DNA of 64,000 nucleotides from Platerodrilus igneus (taxonomy: Eukaryota > Arthropoda > Insecta > Coleoptera > Lycidae). The stretch is from assembly GCA_036346225.1 (NCBI GenBank), contig JARFIW010000588.1, positions 3,415,501-3,479,500 on the forward strand, in the 5' to 3' direction. A program made the translations under genes and the position numbers. Position 1 is the first letter of the stretch, and each line of letters opens with the position of its first letter. Below the pieces are notes generated by a model. It made no database searches, had not been told where the DNA came from, and saw only the letters and a list, made by a program, of their open reading frames with translations. This document shows, piece by piece, positions 46,101 to 57,808 of this stretch.

Positions 46101-48306
46101 ACGTAGAATTATAGGGTAAATAGGTTTATACAATAAAATTTTAAACACTGTGTATATAGAAACAGGAGCAAATTATTTATGTGCCAAATTAATCGGTTTA
46201 TATAATGAAAACGGACGGTTATTAACATATTTTTCTATTTGTAAATTGGAATGTTAAAATTGCATAAAGGAAGAAACTTTTGACTATATAAAACGTCAAG
46301 GATACGCATATGTAATTATAATAATTTTTTAATAAAACGCATGGAAGCAAAAAAGGAGCTTGCATGTATAGAAAATCAATAATTTTAAACGCAAATGTTT
46401 CAATTTTAAAAGCCAACGTTCATTTATACAAATACTAAGAAGGGAAGAAACCGAGAATTGTTATTTTAAACGGTCGGTTGTTTCAAGAAACACTTGTTGA
46501 TTAAATGTTACGTTCAGGGAACTTAAATAACCGTTAGCACAAAATTCTATAGAAGTTTGTTTGCAACGGTCGATTTGTATAGTTGCTACAATAACACGTG
46601 CTTTAAAAACTGAGTGGAATAAACGATTGATAATGTAAGACAGACAGAGAAGCAGGTAAAGTAAACGTTGGTTACAAGTCACGTCTAAATACACGGGTAA
46701 ATGTGAAGGCCAGATACAATATCGATTTTCTGTAGCCTGAAAGGGGTTCTAAAGAAGGCAACAAATATGCGTAGAACGGAGATGGATAGCTGATAGGTGG
46801 AGCGTCGTGACGAGGGAAAATTATATCATTGGTTTAAAGCTAGGCAGTTTCAAGAAGAGCGCGTCCGTGGAGGTATCAACGAAGATTCTATGTAACGGCG
46901 CGACGAACGGAGGATTTTTGAGAAGTCAGTGTTCGTTACGTTCAAAATTTTAAGAAGCAGTTTTAGAAAATAAGCTTTTAAAGAAAAGTAAGTTCCAGAG
47001 GGGGTTTTGAAAATGGGATAAATACTCGAACAAAGATATTGAGGCTCTCTTTCGATTTAGATCTAAGTACGTGCTTAGACCTACAATGTAAAATTAGTAA
47101 ATGCTCTTACGGTTGTTAATTATTGTGTTTAGTCGGTAAAGTTACATATAACATTCTGTTTCGAAAATATGTAAAGCTGTAGTAGCGTACCGAAACAAAA
47201 TTGTATATGTGATATTGCACGAGTTGGTGCTTGTTTAGATAAAAGGTGCCGTTACTACAACGAAGCTATTATATGAAGGGATGATATTTGGGGTAAGCGA
47301 AGCTGAAAGCGTAATTTGTAGGCATGAAATATTTGGTATGGAATGTTACGTTTGAGACAAAGCTAATATCTGGGGAGAAGAACAATAGTGGTAGCGGAGA
47401 TTTGGATGGTGGGGATTTGTGGATCCAGGCATCAGCATAGTAGATGGACACAACGACGAGGGTTTCTGGCAACCATCTTCAGCAGTGACGAGGAACGAAA
47501 GCGACTCCAGGTAACAAAATTTAATCTCCTGTTTGTGTATAAACATTTGTGTTGATATTTGTTGTGTTTGTGTGTTTTGACTTATTGGGGGTGGATTTAG
47601 TACCATAAAACTTGTTTAAAGAGTATGTGTGCTGGACAATTAATTTCTGATTATTAAAAAGGTTTATTGATGATATATAAATGTTTATTCGTGCTCTAAA
47701 AGTGTTATTGTAAGGAGTAAACGGGTCTTTAAATTTGTTTTCAATGAAATGCGAGGTTTAAAAGCATTTACAGAAACTGAGTTATAATGAGCTCAAAATA
47801 GACTAGAATAGAGTCAAACTAGGGTTGCATAGGGGGGGGGGGGCATCTACTCGTATCATATAGAATTTGTTAAAATATATTAAAAACCGAGAACTTTAAA
47901 GTATTTAATAATTGAGCTGGGAACAGTTGTAATAAACTGTCTATACCAAGGTGTAAATATTTTAGTAAGAATGGAAACTTGTTTATATCTGTAAATAAAA
48001 AGGTTGTATGGTTGTTGTATTATTTGATTTCATTTGACTGTGTGTGTGTGAGAAAGGTATGTACTTGAAATGGTAGGTATTCAAGAAGAGGCCGATTGCT
48101 GAGCTAGTCAGGGCGAGCAGAGAAATACGAAGGCGTTCAAAAGCCAAAAAGGTAGAGTAAAAAATTTTTGTTAATTTTTTATTTTGTGTTTGAAAATTTT
48201 ATGTTGGCCCAAGCGTGGGCACGAAATTTTCTGGGTTCCACGGCAATTTTATGACGGCCCAACGCTAGGGCTCGATGTTAAAAGCTTAATCCCAGCTTCC
48301 ACGGCA
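46099..48306. repeat. Tandem 2.2-kb unit, copy 2
   Basis: Diverged copy of 43825-46059 in the same orientation. The splice-donor-like CTCCAGGTAACAAA lies at about 47505, GAGCTCAAAATAGACTAG near 47790, and AAAAAGGTTGTATGG near 48000. It ends near a short (AT) run at 48306-48320. A run of 12 G's lies near 47835. Confidence 0.6.
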
Positions 48307-49752
48307 ATATATATATATAGAAATTTGGCTGCCCATTTGACAACATTCCAGCATATGAACATGACAATTGGCTGTTTTTGGAATTTTTGGTTGGTATTTT
48401 TGGCTACTCTTTTCACACACGTATATACATATAGATAAGAACATTTGGATTAAACTTAACAAAATACTTTAAAAATGGATAAACGGTAAAATATATTGAA
48501 CAAATGGTTTATGCAAAATACAGGCTGTAGTGATCCGTAGTGTTCTAATGTCAATTCTGATTGGTTGATAATTATTGCAAATATTATTGTGCACATCTCG
48601 GTATTTGAAGGTATTTGTTAGAATAGCTTAGTAACCATTTGTAGGTTTCTGAAGGCATTTCGTTACGTCAGAATTTACGTTATAAGGGGTGCATGGAATG
48701 TAGGGACCATCGATCTAGTTGACAAGGTTAAAGAACTTTTGTTTTGAGATTTTAAAATGAAAGGGTGAAAAGGCTTCACTTGGCGGTTTTATTAAAGGTA
48801 AGGTTTTTATAAGTTTATAATGTAATTGCTATTTAGAATAATCTTATTATATCTTGTAATTCCAGCTTTGTTTTGAATGTGATGTTGGTGCTTATTGTAA
48901 ATCCGTTATTTATGTAAACACTGAAGGAAACATTTCTGTGATACATGTTGCTTTTGTGGTTTTATTTATGATGTTTAATATGTAATTTTCTGTGGATTTA
49001 CGATTTTATTGAACATGTTTTATAGTTAGAACTCCAATTGCATCGCACTTATTGTCAAATCAATAGTAAAAGTACCATTACTATGATTTTATGACACTAA
49101 TGAAAAGTACCGACATCATTCCTTAGATATCAAATTAAATTATTTGGCAAGTTTGAATATGAGCAGTATTATATTTTTATGTTACATTTGTTTGATGCTT
49201 GTGACTCACTTGACATTTTTATTATGTGTAATTGTTTTATTTCAGCATATTAACCACTATTACAACTACATCGCTCACATCTTGGTTTAAACTTAATTAT
49301 ATGTTTGTTGTGTGTTTATCCTATTACCTAGTCGAGGTTCCTATATAATGAACTAGCATTTAACGTTTGTGATAATTGTTGTGATGCGATTAAATTAAAA
49401 CTCTGATATGACCGACCATCTCGAACCTTCGCGTTTGCCTCTATGACTATGTTGAAGATAGTCTATTCAATTATAAGCCCTTTTAACTATGTGCAATCAT
49501 ACCGTAAATTCATTTTAGCGATTCATGGTGTCTTGTCAATGTACTTGTAATTGTACCCTTTTGCAGATAATGGGAAGTCGGCTAGCCTTTCTGAAATATT
49601 TCGTAACACGGGTTGGAAACTGTTAATGCATGTATGTGGGCGCGTGTGATCAAGCCTTGTTGAATATTACTAACATTTTATGTCCGTGCGGGGAGGAAAA
49701 TTAGTAGTCAAGGCACATTTTACATTCCTGATTTATGCAAAATACATGATGT
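48307..49752. repeat. Spacer bounded by 85-bp direct repeats
   Basis: 48507-48591 and 49731-49816 share TTTATGCAAAATACA and GTAGTGATCCG-AGTGTTCTAA and continue through TTGATAATTATTGCAAATATTATT. The second is the edge of duplicated segment B. The roughly 1.1 kb between them shows no gene. Confidence 0.55.
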
Positions 49753-51572
49753 AGTGATCCGCAGTGTTCTAAAGTCGATTTTCATTGGTTGATAATTATT
49801 GCAAATATTATTTCAACTTTAGTTGTGTAGTATTGGTTATCCGACTTTAGTACCTACCAGAAAAGACTAGCTGGTTTACACTAACGTTTCTTCAGTTGTC
49901 ATGTGTGGTATGTCTGGGCAACAGTTGACATCCCGTCAAATTCAGTATTGGTGATTTGGTTACTTATACGTCACCCGTCCTTGCCGAGATGTGCCAAATG
50001 CAGTTGGAAGTATGAGAGAAGTTTGAGGATTTCTCTGCCGTGCTCATTCCCTAATCGCCCAGGTTGAGTACGGCACTGTTTGTTTTGAATGTCATTTTTC
50101 TATGCTTTCATGCGAATGATCTATTTAGTGGTTATTCTTTTGATTACAAGTAAGCTAGGTAAATTCTGTAGTTTTATATCAAACCTTCCCGCATTAACGC
50201 CATCTTTCCAGTGTGAATTTGGATCACATGATAACAACACAACGTAGGAGCCGTCGAGCCACTGCTATTGGATGTTAGATCAAGGAGTCCGATGTGCCGT
50301 TTATAGAAGGCGTTGGGGTCAGCCTTCAGGTCGATTACACTACAACATGGTTAAGAAAATAAATCATGTAAATAAAACGAGCTAACTTCACATACTGTAA
50401 ACAAATTGTTAGTCTTCAACATATTAACCCTCAACGTACTTCTAAGAGATGTAAAATTATATAAATCGCATAAATATATATGTGCATTAGTATGAGACTG
50501 CATATGAGTTTTTAAGTTACGTATAAGAGGTGTACAATAAGAGCACAAACAATATGAAAATAACTTTTCGTTAATATGAGGACATGAAATTTTGGTACAC
50601 TTTTATAGCATACAGAATAATCATACAAACTGCATGCAAATAGCCGTTTGTTGATATGCGACTGCATGGAGCTCCTCAACTTATTTCTCGGTATCCATGG
50701 CAATTACTTAAAATGAATGCAAATGGACGTTCATAAAAATGTGAGAAGATATAGACCTTAAACGGTTTTTACAAGAGTTTGAATAATTACTGCAAGCAAA
50801 CGGATCTTCGTTAGTATTAGCTCGCATGTGAGTTTCCAAATAATTTTTAAGGAATGCTGAGCGTGAGAATATATGAACTTCAAGGTGCTGAAAATTTACA
50901 TAAAAAACATGCGAATGGTCGTTCATCAATGTGTGAGAAAATTTTAAGACGCTTTTACAAGATGCAAAATCAATTCATAAATTGCATGTCATGGACGTTC
51001 CTTAGTATATGATCGTTTTATTTTTTTTGTAGAATTTGCTTTTTGTGATACAAAAATCTACAGTCTTTGGAAATGCGTGTCCGTGCAAATGGCGCATTTC
51101 AATTATGTTTTACTTTTACATGGGCTTTCTTATACGTTCATAATAGCATTTTGTTACGTTTATTTTTAACATACATTAAATACCCCGTTTTCCCTTGTTA
51201 ATTGAATACCCCTTCGAATAAATTCCGGTTCTACTTTTAAATCCTTCAACATAATTAACAATAAATACGCTCTGAAAGAGATTCCTCAACTTAAATCTAT
51301 TTGCTTGGAAACGACAAGTTTATGCTATAATTAAAAGTTTATATGCTGTTTTAGGTACTCGTTAACTTGTTATACGTTACGACCGCGTGTGATTGCTTCC
51401 TCTGAGGTTTCCAATCTCAAGACGCGTCGAACCTAGGTCGCGTACGATTATTTGAAAGCGTGCTTTCCAGTTTTAATCGCATTTGATAACGCGAGGATTG
51501 TAGTAAAGCCTTGCTAGAAAACGATTCTTTCTGTACTATAACAATTTTAACATTTCCTTTGTTGTTATCTCC
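49753..51572. repeat. Segmental duplication, copy B part 1
   Basis: Matches 33503-35189 collinearly. It includes decayed zinc fingers (50351-50929, minus) and the truncated start of the solo LTR (from 51152), so the LTR was already present before duplication. Relative to copy A it carries an insert at about 50247-50383 beginning GAGCCGTCGAGCC, whose origin is unknown. Confidence 0.85.
50351..50929 (-). pseudogene. Decayed C2H2 zinc-finger array (copy B)
   Basis: Minus-strand fragments such as LRNLKTHMQSHTNAHIYLC, INKRLFACSLYDYSVCYKS and LETHMRANTNEDPFACSNYS keep the finger spacing but are split by stops. It is the downstream, degraded continuation of the array at 52300-55226. Confidence 0.75.
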
Positions 51573-52140
51573 ACAAAGAACTTACCTATTTATAAACACT
51601 GGACTGATCTGACACGTTTTAGCCGTGTGCGCATGATGACGTACAGGCTCCTTTTTTTTTAAATTTACAAACTGATATAAAACATTGAAATATGCGTCAC
51701 TTAATTTGAAATTTTTTTATGATTCAAAGACGTGTTCGAAGTAATTTTTCTAGGAATTTTATTTCCAAAACAAAGAATGAGTTGTCTTCAACTGCTTCTG
51801 ATGTCGAGCGTTAATAATGAAAGCCACATCTTTCTTTGTCGCTCTAAGACTTTACATTACACAATCTAAACTATAACGATATTCTTACATTTTGTTTAAT
51901 TTGAATTGTTATATGCAAGCAAAACTTGAAAAACTTTTTCAAAGTTATTTCAAAGCATTTTATACAGTTTTAGCTAAAATTCTCGAAATCATCTTCCAAA
52001 TGATGACACTCGTGTTGCTTTGGATTACAATTCAGTCTCTAATTATTCACTTTATTTTACTTTTTTGGTATATGCTGGACACATTTTTTTAGTATCACCA
52101 CAAGCTCAGTCATTGATTCTAGAGTACACTTTCCAAATTT

Positions 52141-53740
52141 TTTTTTTGAATTCCTAGTATGAGTCTGGATATTAATATTTCAGTTACTTTTATGAGATGC
52201 AGTATAACCATACAAATTGAGAATCATTAGCATGATATCGTATACGACGTCCAAATTGCTTTTACGAAATGTAAAATAACTAAATAAATTGCATGGAATT
52301 TAATGTACACTAGTTTTAGTATGGGAATGGATATGCCTTTGTAGAGAACACTTTTGTGATGCAGAATAATTACATAAGTTGCATGCAAATAAACGATCAT
52401 TAGAATGAGACCGCATGTGAATTTTCAAATCACCTTTACGAGTTGCAGCATAATTACATAAATTGCATGCAAATGGACGGTCAGTAGTATGGATCCACAT
52501 ATGAATTTTCAAACTCCCTCTAGAAAATGCAGCATAATTACATAAATTGCATTGAAATGGACGATCATCAGTATGCCGCCGCGTATGATCTTTCAATTTA
52601 TCCCTACGAGATGCAGTATAGTTACATAAATTGCATGCAAATGGACGGTCATTAGAATGAGACAGCATATGAAGTTTTAAATCACCTTTACGAGTTGCGA
52701 CATAATTGCATAAATTGCATGGAAATGGGCGCTCATTAGTATGGGACCGCATATGAATTTTTAAATTATTTTTAAAAAATGCAGTATAATTACATAAATT
52801 ACATGCAAATGGACGATCATTAGAATGAGACAGCATATGAAGTTTCAAATCACCTTTACGAGTTGCGGCATAATTGCATGGAAATGGGCGCTCATTAGTA
52901 TGGGACCGCATATGAATTTTCAAAATCTCTTTACGAGTTGCAGCATAATTACAGAAATTGCATGAAAATGGGCGCTCATTAGTATGGGACCGCATATGAA
53001 TTTTCAAAATTCTTCTTTACGAGTTGCAGCATAATTACAGAAATTGCATGAAAATGGGCGCTCATTAGTATGGGACCGCATATGAATTTTTAAATTATTT
53101 TTAAAAAATGCAGTATAATTACATAAATTACATGCAAATGGACGATCATTAGAATGAGACAGCATATGAAGTTTCAAATCACCTTTACGAGTTGCGGCAT
53201 AATTGCATGGAAATGGACGCTCATTAGTATGGGACCGCATATGAATTTTCAAAATCTCTTTACGAGTTGCAGCATAATTACAGAAATTGCATGGAAATGG
53301 GCGCTCATTAGTATGGGACCGCATATGAATTTTCAAAACTCTTTACGAGTTGCAGCATAATTACAGAAATTGCATGCAAATGGGACGATCATTAGTATGG
53401 GACCGCATATGAATTTTAAATTATTTTTAAAAATGCAGTATAATTACATAAATTACATGCAAATGGACGATCATTAGAATGAGACAGCATATGAAGTTTC
53501 AAATCACCTTTACGAGTTGCGGCATAATTGCATGGAAATGGGCGCTCATTAGTATGGGACCGCATATGAATTTTCAAAATCTCTTTACGAGTTGCAGCAT
53601 AATTACAGAAATTGCATGAAAATGGGCGCTCATTAGTATGGGACCGCATATGAATTTTCAAAATCTCTTTACGAGTTGCAGCATAATTACAGAAATTGCA
53701 TGAAAATGGGCGCTCATTAGTATGGGACCGCATATGAATT
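52141..53740 (-). pseudogene. C2H2 zinc-finger array, frameshifted 3' part
   Basis: Continues the array of the 522-residue frame in three shifted pieces (53733-53416, 53336-53004, 53007-52300). Fingers follow the pattern CNxCNYxAxxKxxLKxHMxSHxNxRPF of 28 residues. Breaks coincide with changed homopolymer lengths in otherwise identical repeats: spacings between equivalent points are 329, 326 and 325 instead of 327. The last frame ends RHIHSHTKTSVH at 52300, and further remnants run to about 52141. Either the gene is broken or the sequence has residual homopolymer errors. Confidence 0.75.
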
Positions 53741-54396
53741 TTAAATTATTTTTAAAAAATGCAGTATAATTACATAAATTACATGCAAATGGACGATCAT
53801 TAGAATGAGACAGCATATGAAGTTTCAAATCACCTTTACGAGTTGCGGCATAATTGCATGGAAATGGGCGCTCATTAGTATGGGACCGCATATGAATTTT
53901 CAAAATCTCTTTACGAGTTGCAGCATAATTACAGAAATTGCATGGAAATGGGCGCTCATTAGTATGGGACCGCATATGAATTTTCAAAATCTCTTTACGA
54001 GTTGCAGCATAATTACAGAAATTGCATGAAAATGGGCGCTCATTAGTATGGGACCGCATATGAATTTTTAAATTATTTTTAAAAAATGCAGTATAATTAC
54101 ATAAATTACATGCAAATGGACGATCATTAGAATGAGACAGCATATGAAGTTTCAAATCACCTTTACGAGTTGCGGCATAATTGCATGGAAATGGGCGCTC
54201 ATTAGTATGGGACCGCATATGAATTTTCAAAATCTCTTTACGAGTTGCAGCATAATTACAGAAATTGCATGAAAATGGGCGCTCATTAGTATGGGACCGC
54301 ATATGAATTTTCAAATTTTCTTTACGAGTTGCAGCATAATTACAGAAATTGCATGCAAATGGACGATCATTAGTATGAGTCCGCATATGAATTTTC
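52763..54396 (-). repeat. Higher-order repeat of four zinc fingers, 327 bp, about five copies
   Basis: Equivalent points (the AAATTATTTTT of the FFKNNLK finger) lie at 52763, 53092, 53418, 53743 and 54070. The in-frame unit is 109 codons: three fingers of 28 residues and one of 25. The short finger reads RPFPCNYAATRK, lacking three residues and its second Cys. The copies are nearly identical, pointing to recent unequal exchange. Confidence 0.88.
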
Positions 54397-55226
54397 AAAT
54401 CACCTTTACGAGTTGCAGCATAATTACATAAATTGCATGCAAATGGACGGTCAATAGTATGGGTCCGCATATGAATTTTCAAATCACCTTTACGAGTTGC
54501 AGCATAATTACAGAAATTGCATGGAAATGAGCGCTCATTACTGTGGGACCGCATATGAATTTTCAAAACGTCTTTACGAGTTGCAGCATAATTACAGAAA
54601 TTGCATGCAAATGGACGATCATTAGTATGAGACCGCATATGAATTTTCAGATCACCTTTACGAGTTGCAGCATAATTACATAAATTGCATGCAAAAGGAC
54701 GGTCATTGGAATGAGACAGCATATGAAGTTTCAAATCAACTTTACGAGTTGCGGCATAATTACATAAATTGCATGCAAATGGACGGTCATTAGTATGGAT
54801 CCACATATGAATTTTTAAACTCCCTTTAGTAAATGCTGCATAATTGCATAAATTGCATTGAAATGGACGATCATCAGTATGCCGCCGCGTATGATCTTTC
54901 AATTTATCCCTACGAGATGCAGTATAATTACATAAATTGCATGCAAATGGACGGTCATTGGAATGAGACAGCATATGAAGTTTCAAATCAACTTTACGAG
55001 TTGCGGCATAATTGCATAAATTGCATGGAAATGGACGCTCATTAGTATGGGACCGCATATGAATTTTCAAAATCTCTTTACGAGTTGCATCATAATTACA
55101 GAAATTGTTTGCAAATGGACGATCATCAGTATGAGACCGCATATGAATTATCAATGTATTTTTAATTGATGTTGAATAAGCACATGAAAGGCACGTAAAT
55201 GAGCGTTCGTTAGTATGTGACGACAT
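53658..55226 (-). CDS. C2H2 zinc-finger protein, uninterrupted 5' part of the array
   Basis: A 522-residue frame runs from ATG 55226 and consists almost wholly of about 18 C2H2 fingers with HTNERPF or HSNDRPF linkers in place of the usual TGEKP. The second finger is imperfect (DRPFANNFCNY lacks a Cys). Fingers around residues 70-300 are more varied, while those nearer the 3' end fall into the four-finger repeat. The ATG lies inside a partial finger and a stop is just upstream, so an N-terminal exon may lie further up, but none was found. Many-fingered proteins of this kind usually bind DNA, and lineage-specific expansions are common in insects. The last residues are out of frame after a homopolymer shift near 53745. 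Confidence 0.7.
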   Translation of the reverse strand: MSSHTNERSFTCLSCAYSTSIKNTLIIHMRSHTDDRPFANNFCNYDATRKEILKIHMRSHTNERPFPCNLCNYAATRKVDLKLHMLSHSNDRPFACNLCNYTASRRDKLKDHTRRHTDDRPFQCNLCNYAAFTKGSLKIHMWIHTNDRPFACNLCNYAATRKVDLKLHMLSHSNDRPFACNLCNYAATRKGDLKIHMRSHTNDRPFACNFCNYAATRKDVLKIHMRSHSNERSFPCNFCNYAATRKGDLKIHMRTHTIDRPFACNLCNYAATRKGDLKIHMRTHTNDRPFACNFCNYAATRKENLKIHMRSHTNERPFSCNFCNYAATRKEILKIHMRSHTNERPFPCNYAATRKGDLKLHMLSHSNDRPFACNLCNYTAFFKNNLKIHMRSHTNERPFSCNFCNYAATRKEILKIHMRSHTNERPFPCNFCNYAATRKEILKIHMRSHTNERPFPCNYAATRKGDLKLHMLSHSNDRPFACNLCNYTAFFKNNLKFICGPILMSAHFHAISVIMLQLVKRF

Positions 55227-55759
55227 ATTGATGTGCTATATTATGTGAGTGTTTAGTGCAATTGTAGTTTTGTTTTCGGTGCTACCATGGTCGCGCACTG
55301 GATTGCGTTTAAGGAAGAAATCGCACGTGTGAAGCACAGTAATGACATAAATTGTCTATCCAAAAACGTATTTCAATAATCTTCTACTATTATGTTGATC
55401 TAGTTAAATGTTTATAAGCACTTTTTAATTTAATTTCACATTCGCTGCAGTAATCTAACAGATTCTACAAAATTATTTTCACTCTAAAATTATGTATCGA
55501 TCGTCTTTCTTACAGGAACTTGTTTTAGAACTAAATACAAAAGGATACTTTACTCTACACAGTTAAGGAAATAATAGATAGCGCTTGTAATTGAATCAAA
55601 TTTGCACTACTGAATATTTGTGCTGTAAATGTGGGAGTGCTGGTCACTGTATCAGTAGGGGTCACTTTTTTATTCTGTGTACGGGATTTTGTTAAATTTG
55701 GTATAAGAAGTGCAACTCGATGTTCTATGACATTTCTAACTTAATTATACTGTGCTCCT
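55227..55759. other. No gene seen
   Basis: Sequence upstream of the zinc-finger frame. It would hold the promoter or an upstream exon of the array gene; no clear splice site or start could be supported. Confidence 0.4.
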
Positions 55760-56745
55760 AAAAATACAGGTACCTAACTTTAGGTGCGTAAAGTTAGCGG
55801 AATAACGTCGTCAGGAATAATTTTAATTGGTGTAATTGTTAGTGTTTCCTTAGTGCTTTTTAGTGCCCAAATATAAAAGTCAGCGGACTATTCAAGCATA
55901 GTTATAAGCAGTTAAAGTTAGTCCGCCAACTTCACACCTGGCGGAAAAGTGTCGACAGGAATAATTTTAGCAGGCGTAATGGATAGTGCTTGATTAGTGC
56001 TCTTTAGTGCCCAAATATGAATGCCAACGGACTACTCAAAAAAGAGTTGTATGTAGATAAAGTTAGTCTACCAACATGACGCCTGGCGGAAAAGTGTCCA
56101 CAGGAATAATTTTAGCCAACGTGATCGTGAGTGCCTCGTTAGTGCTTTCAGTGCCTAAATATGAATGCTAGCGGACTACTTAAAAAAAAGTTATATGTAG
56201 TTAAAGTTAGTCCGCCAACATGACGCCTGGCGGAAAAGTGTCGGCAGAAATAATTGTAGCAGGTGTACTGGTTAGTGCTTTGTTAGTGCTTTTTAGTGCC
56301 CAAATATGAATGCCAGCGGACTACTAAAAAAGAGTTATATGCAGTTAAAGTTAGTCCTTCAAAATGACGCCTGGCGGAAAAGTGGCGGCAGGAATAATTT
56401 TAACCGACGTAATGGTTAGTGCTTCGTTAGTGCTCTTTAGTGCCCAAATATGAATGTCAGCAGACTACTAAAAAAATAGTTATATGCAGTTAGTCCACCA
56501 ACAAGACTCCTGGCGGAAAAGTGTCAGCAGGAATAATTGGTGTCTGTGTAATAGTTAGTACTTCGTTAGTGTTCTTTTAGTGACCAAATATGAATGTCAG
56601 CAAACTACCCAAAAAATAGCTACACGTACTTAAGGTTATTCCGCTAACTTGACGTTTTGCGGAAAAGTATCGACAAGAATACTTATGACCAATGAAATGG
56701 TTAGTACTTCGTTAGTGCTTTTTAGTGCCCAAATTAAATGTCAAT
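55760..56745. repeat. Tandem repeat, period about 144 bp, about seven copies
   Basis: The word GGCGGAAAAGTG recurs at about 55940, 56086, 56230, 56374, 56513 and 56659, with an earlier diverged copy near 55797. Each unit also carries GTTAGTGC, TTTTAGTGCCCAAATATGAATG and AAGTTAGTCCGCCAAC. A 7-bp stem TCCGCCA...TGGCGGA with a 10-base loop is preserved in the central copies. No coding potential is seen. Confidence 0.85.
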
Positions 56746-56806
56746 AAAAACTAAATCGAAATATAAACGACTAAAGTAGCATATAAGATAAATATAATAC
56801 ATGAAA

Positions 56807-56809
<3 letters not shown>

Positions 56810-56848
<39 letters not shown>
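56810..56848. repeat. (AT)n microsatellite 3
   Basis: About 19 AT dinucleotides following the 144-bp repeat array. Confidence 0.9.
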
Positions 56849-56850
<2 letters not shown>

Positions 56851-57458
56851 CAACAAACCGCTCCCTCACAAAGTGTAATTGAAATGTACAGCGGTTGTTG
56901 ATATCACGTCAGCGCCCTTTAATCGATGTTTATCCGTTACACAAACTAGTTCAGTCAGTTAGCACAAAACTCCTTCAGGGTGGGTTCAAATCTACAAACT
57001 GTAGATTTTGAATTGTTAATTTTGTATATACCTTTTTACGAATGAATTAATTTATCAATTAACAAATGTGGTATAAAAACCGAAATCATAAACTTGTGAA
57101 TCGTTGAATATCAAACTAGAATCTCATATTTACCACCCGGTGATGGCGTCCAGTTCAGAACTGCTTGCGTATGGTTTGAATGTGGTTAATGGTTGTAATG
57201 TTGTTCTTTCTTCACCCTGCAAATTCAGGTGTATGAATATTTTGAATTTTTTTTTAACATTTAGAAAATAACCTGTCAAATGAAATGTCAACCAAAATAT
57301 TTAAGATCACTTTACGTCAAATTTTTTTTAAATGCAACAACCAAAAATTGTACAGTTACAATACATGCTATTCTGGATTCACTCACTCAAGCGATACTTT
57401 CACACACTTTCTACAACTATTAAATATATAAAAATAAATTACGTTCCTTGATGGGGCT
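56849..57458. other. No gene seen
   Basis: AT-rich flank of BEL/Pao element 3 without motifs. Confidence 0.4.
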
Positions 57459-57808
57459 TGTCATTTTCTTGATGAAACTTATTTTGTTGTGTTATGTAAT
57501 GCCTTAATAAACGCTGGTTCACAATTTAATTATCCTTTTTATTATATAAACATAAACAGTGACAGGAATGTTCTAATTTTAGTTTTTAAACCTTGACATT
57601 ACATTATTTTAGCAACCATCAAAAAGTCACTAATTAAGTGGACTGTAGTTTCCCTCATTAAACATTATTAAACATTAAGTATACTAACAAGACCGCTAGT
57701 AGCTTGGCTTGGCGTAGTCAGGCACACAAGTTAATAAGAAATTAAAATTAGAATGAAAATAAGCCAATGACAGTCAAACATGCTGTCTAAACAAATTATT
57801 CCTCAACA
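57459..57808 (-). repeat. 3' LTR of BEL/Pao element 3
   Basis: Starts TGTTGAGGAATAAT on the minus strand and ends CA. Its outer 190 bases match the 5' LTR almost exactly (CTTAATAAACGCTGGTTCAC and following). The pol frame ends inside it at 57774. Confidence 0.85.

Noticed and set aside
53154..55045. Plus-strand frames (65-75 residues) across the finger array
   Set aside because: They are antisense shadows of the repeated fingers.
52300..55226. CRISPR-like array of evenly spaced near-identical repeats
   Set aside because: The 84-bp period is a protein repeat encoding C2H2 fingers; there are no unique spacers and no cas genes, and the sequence is eukaryotic.
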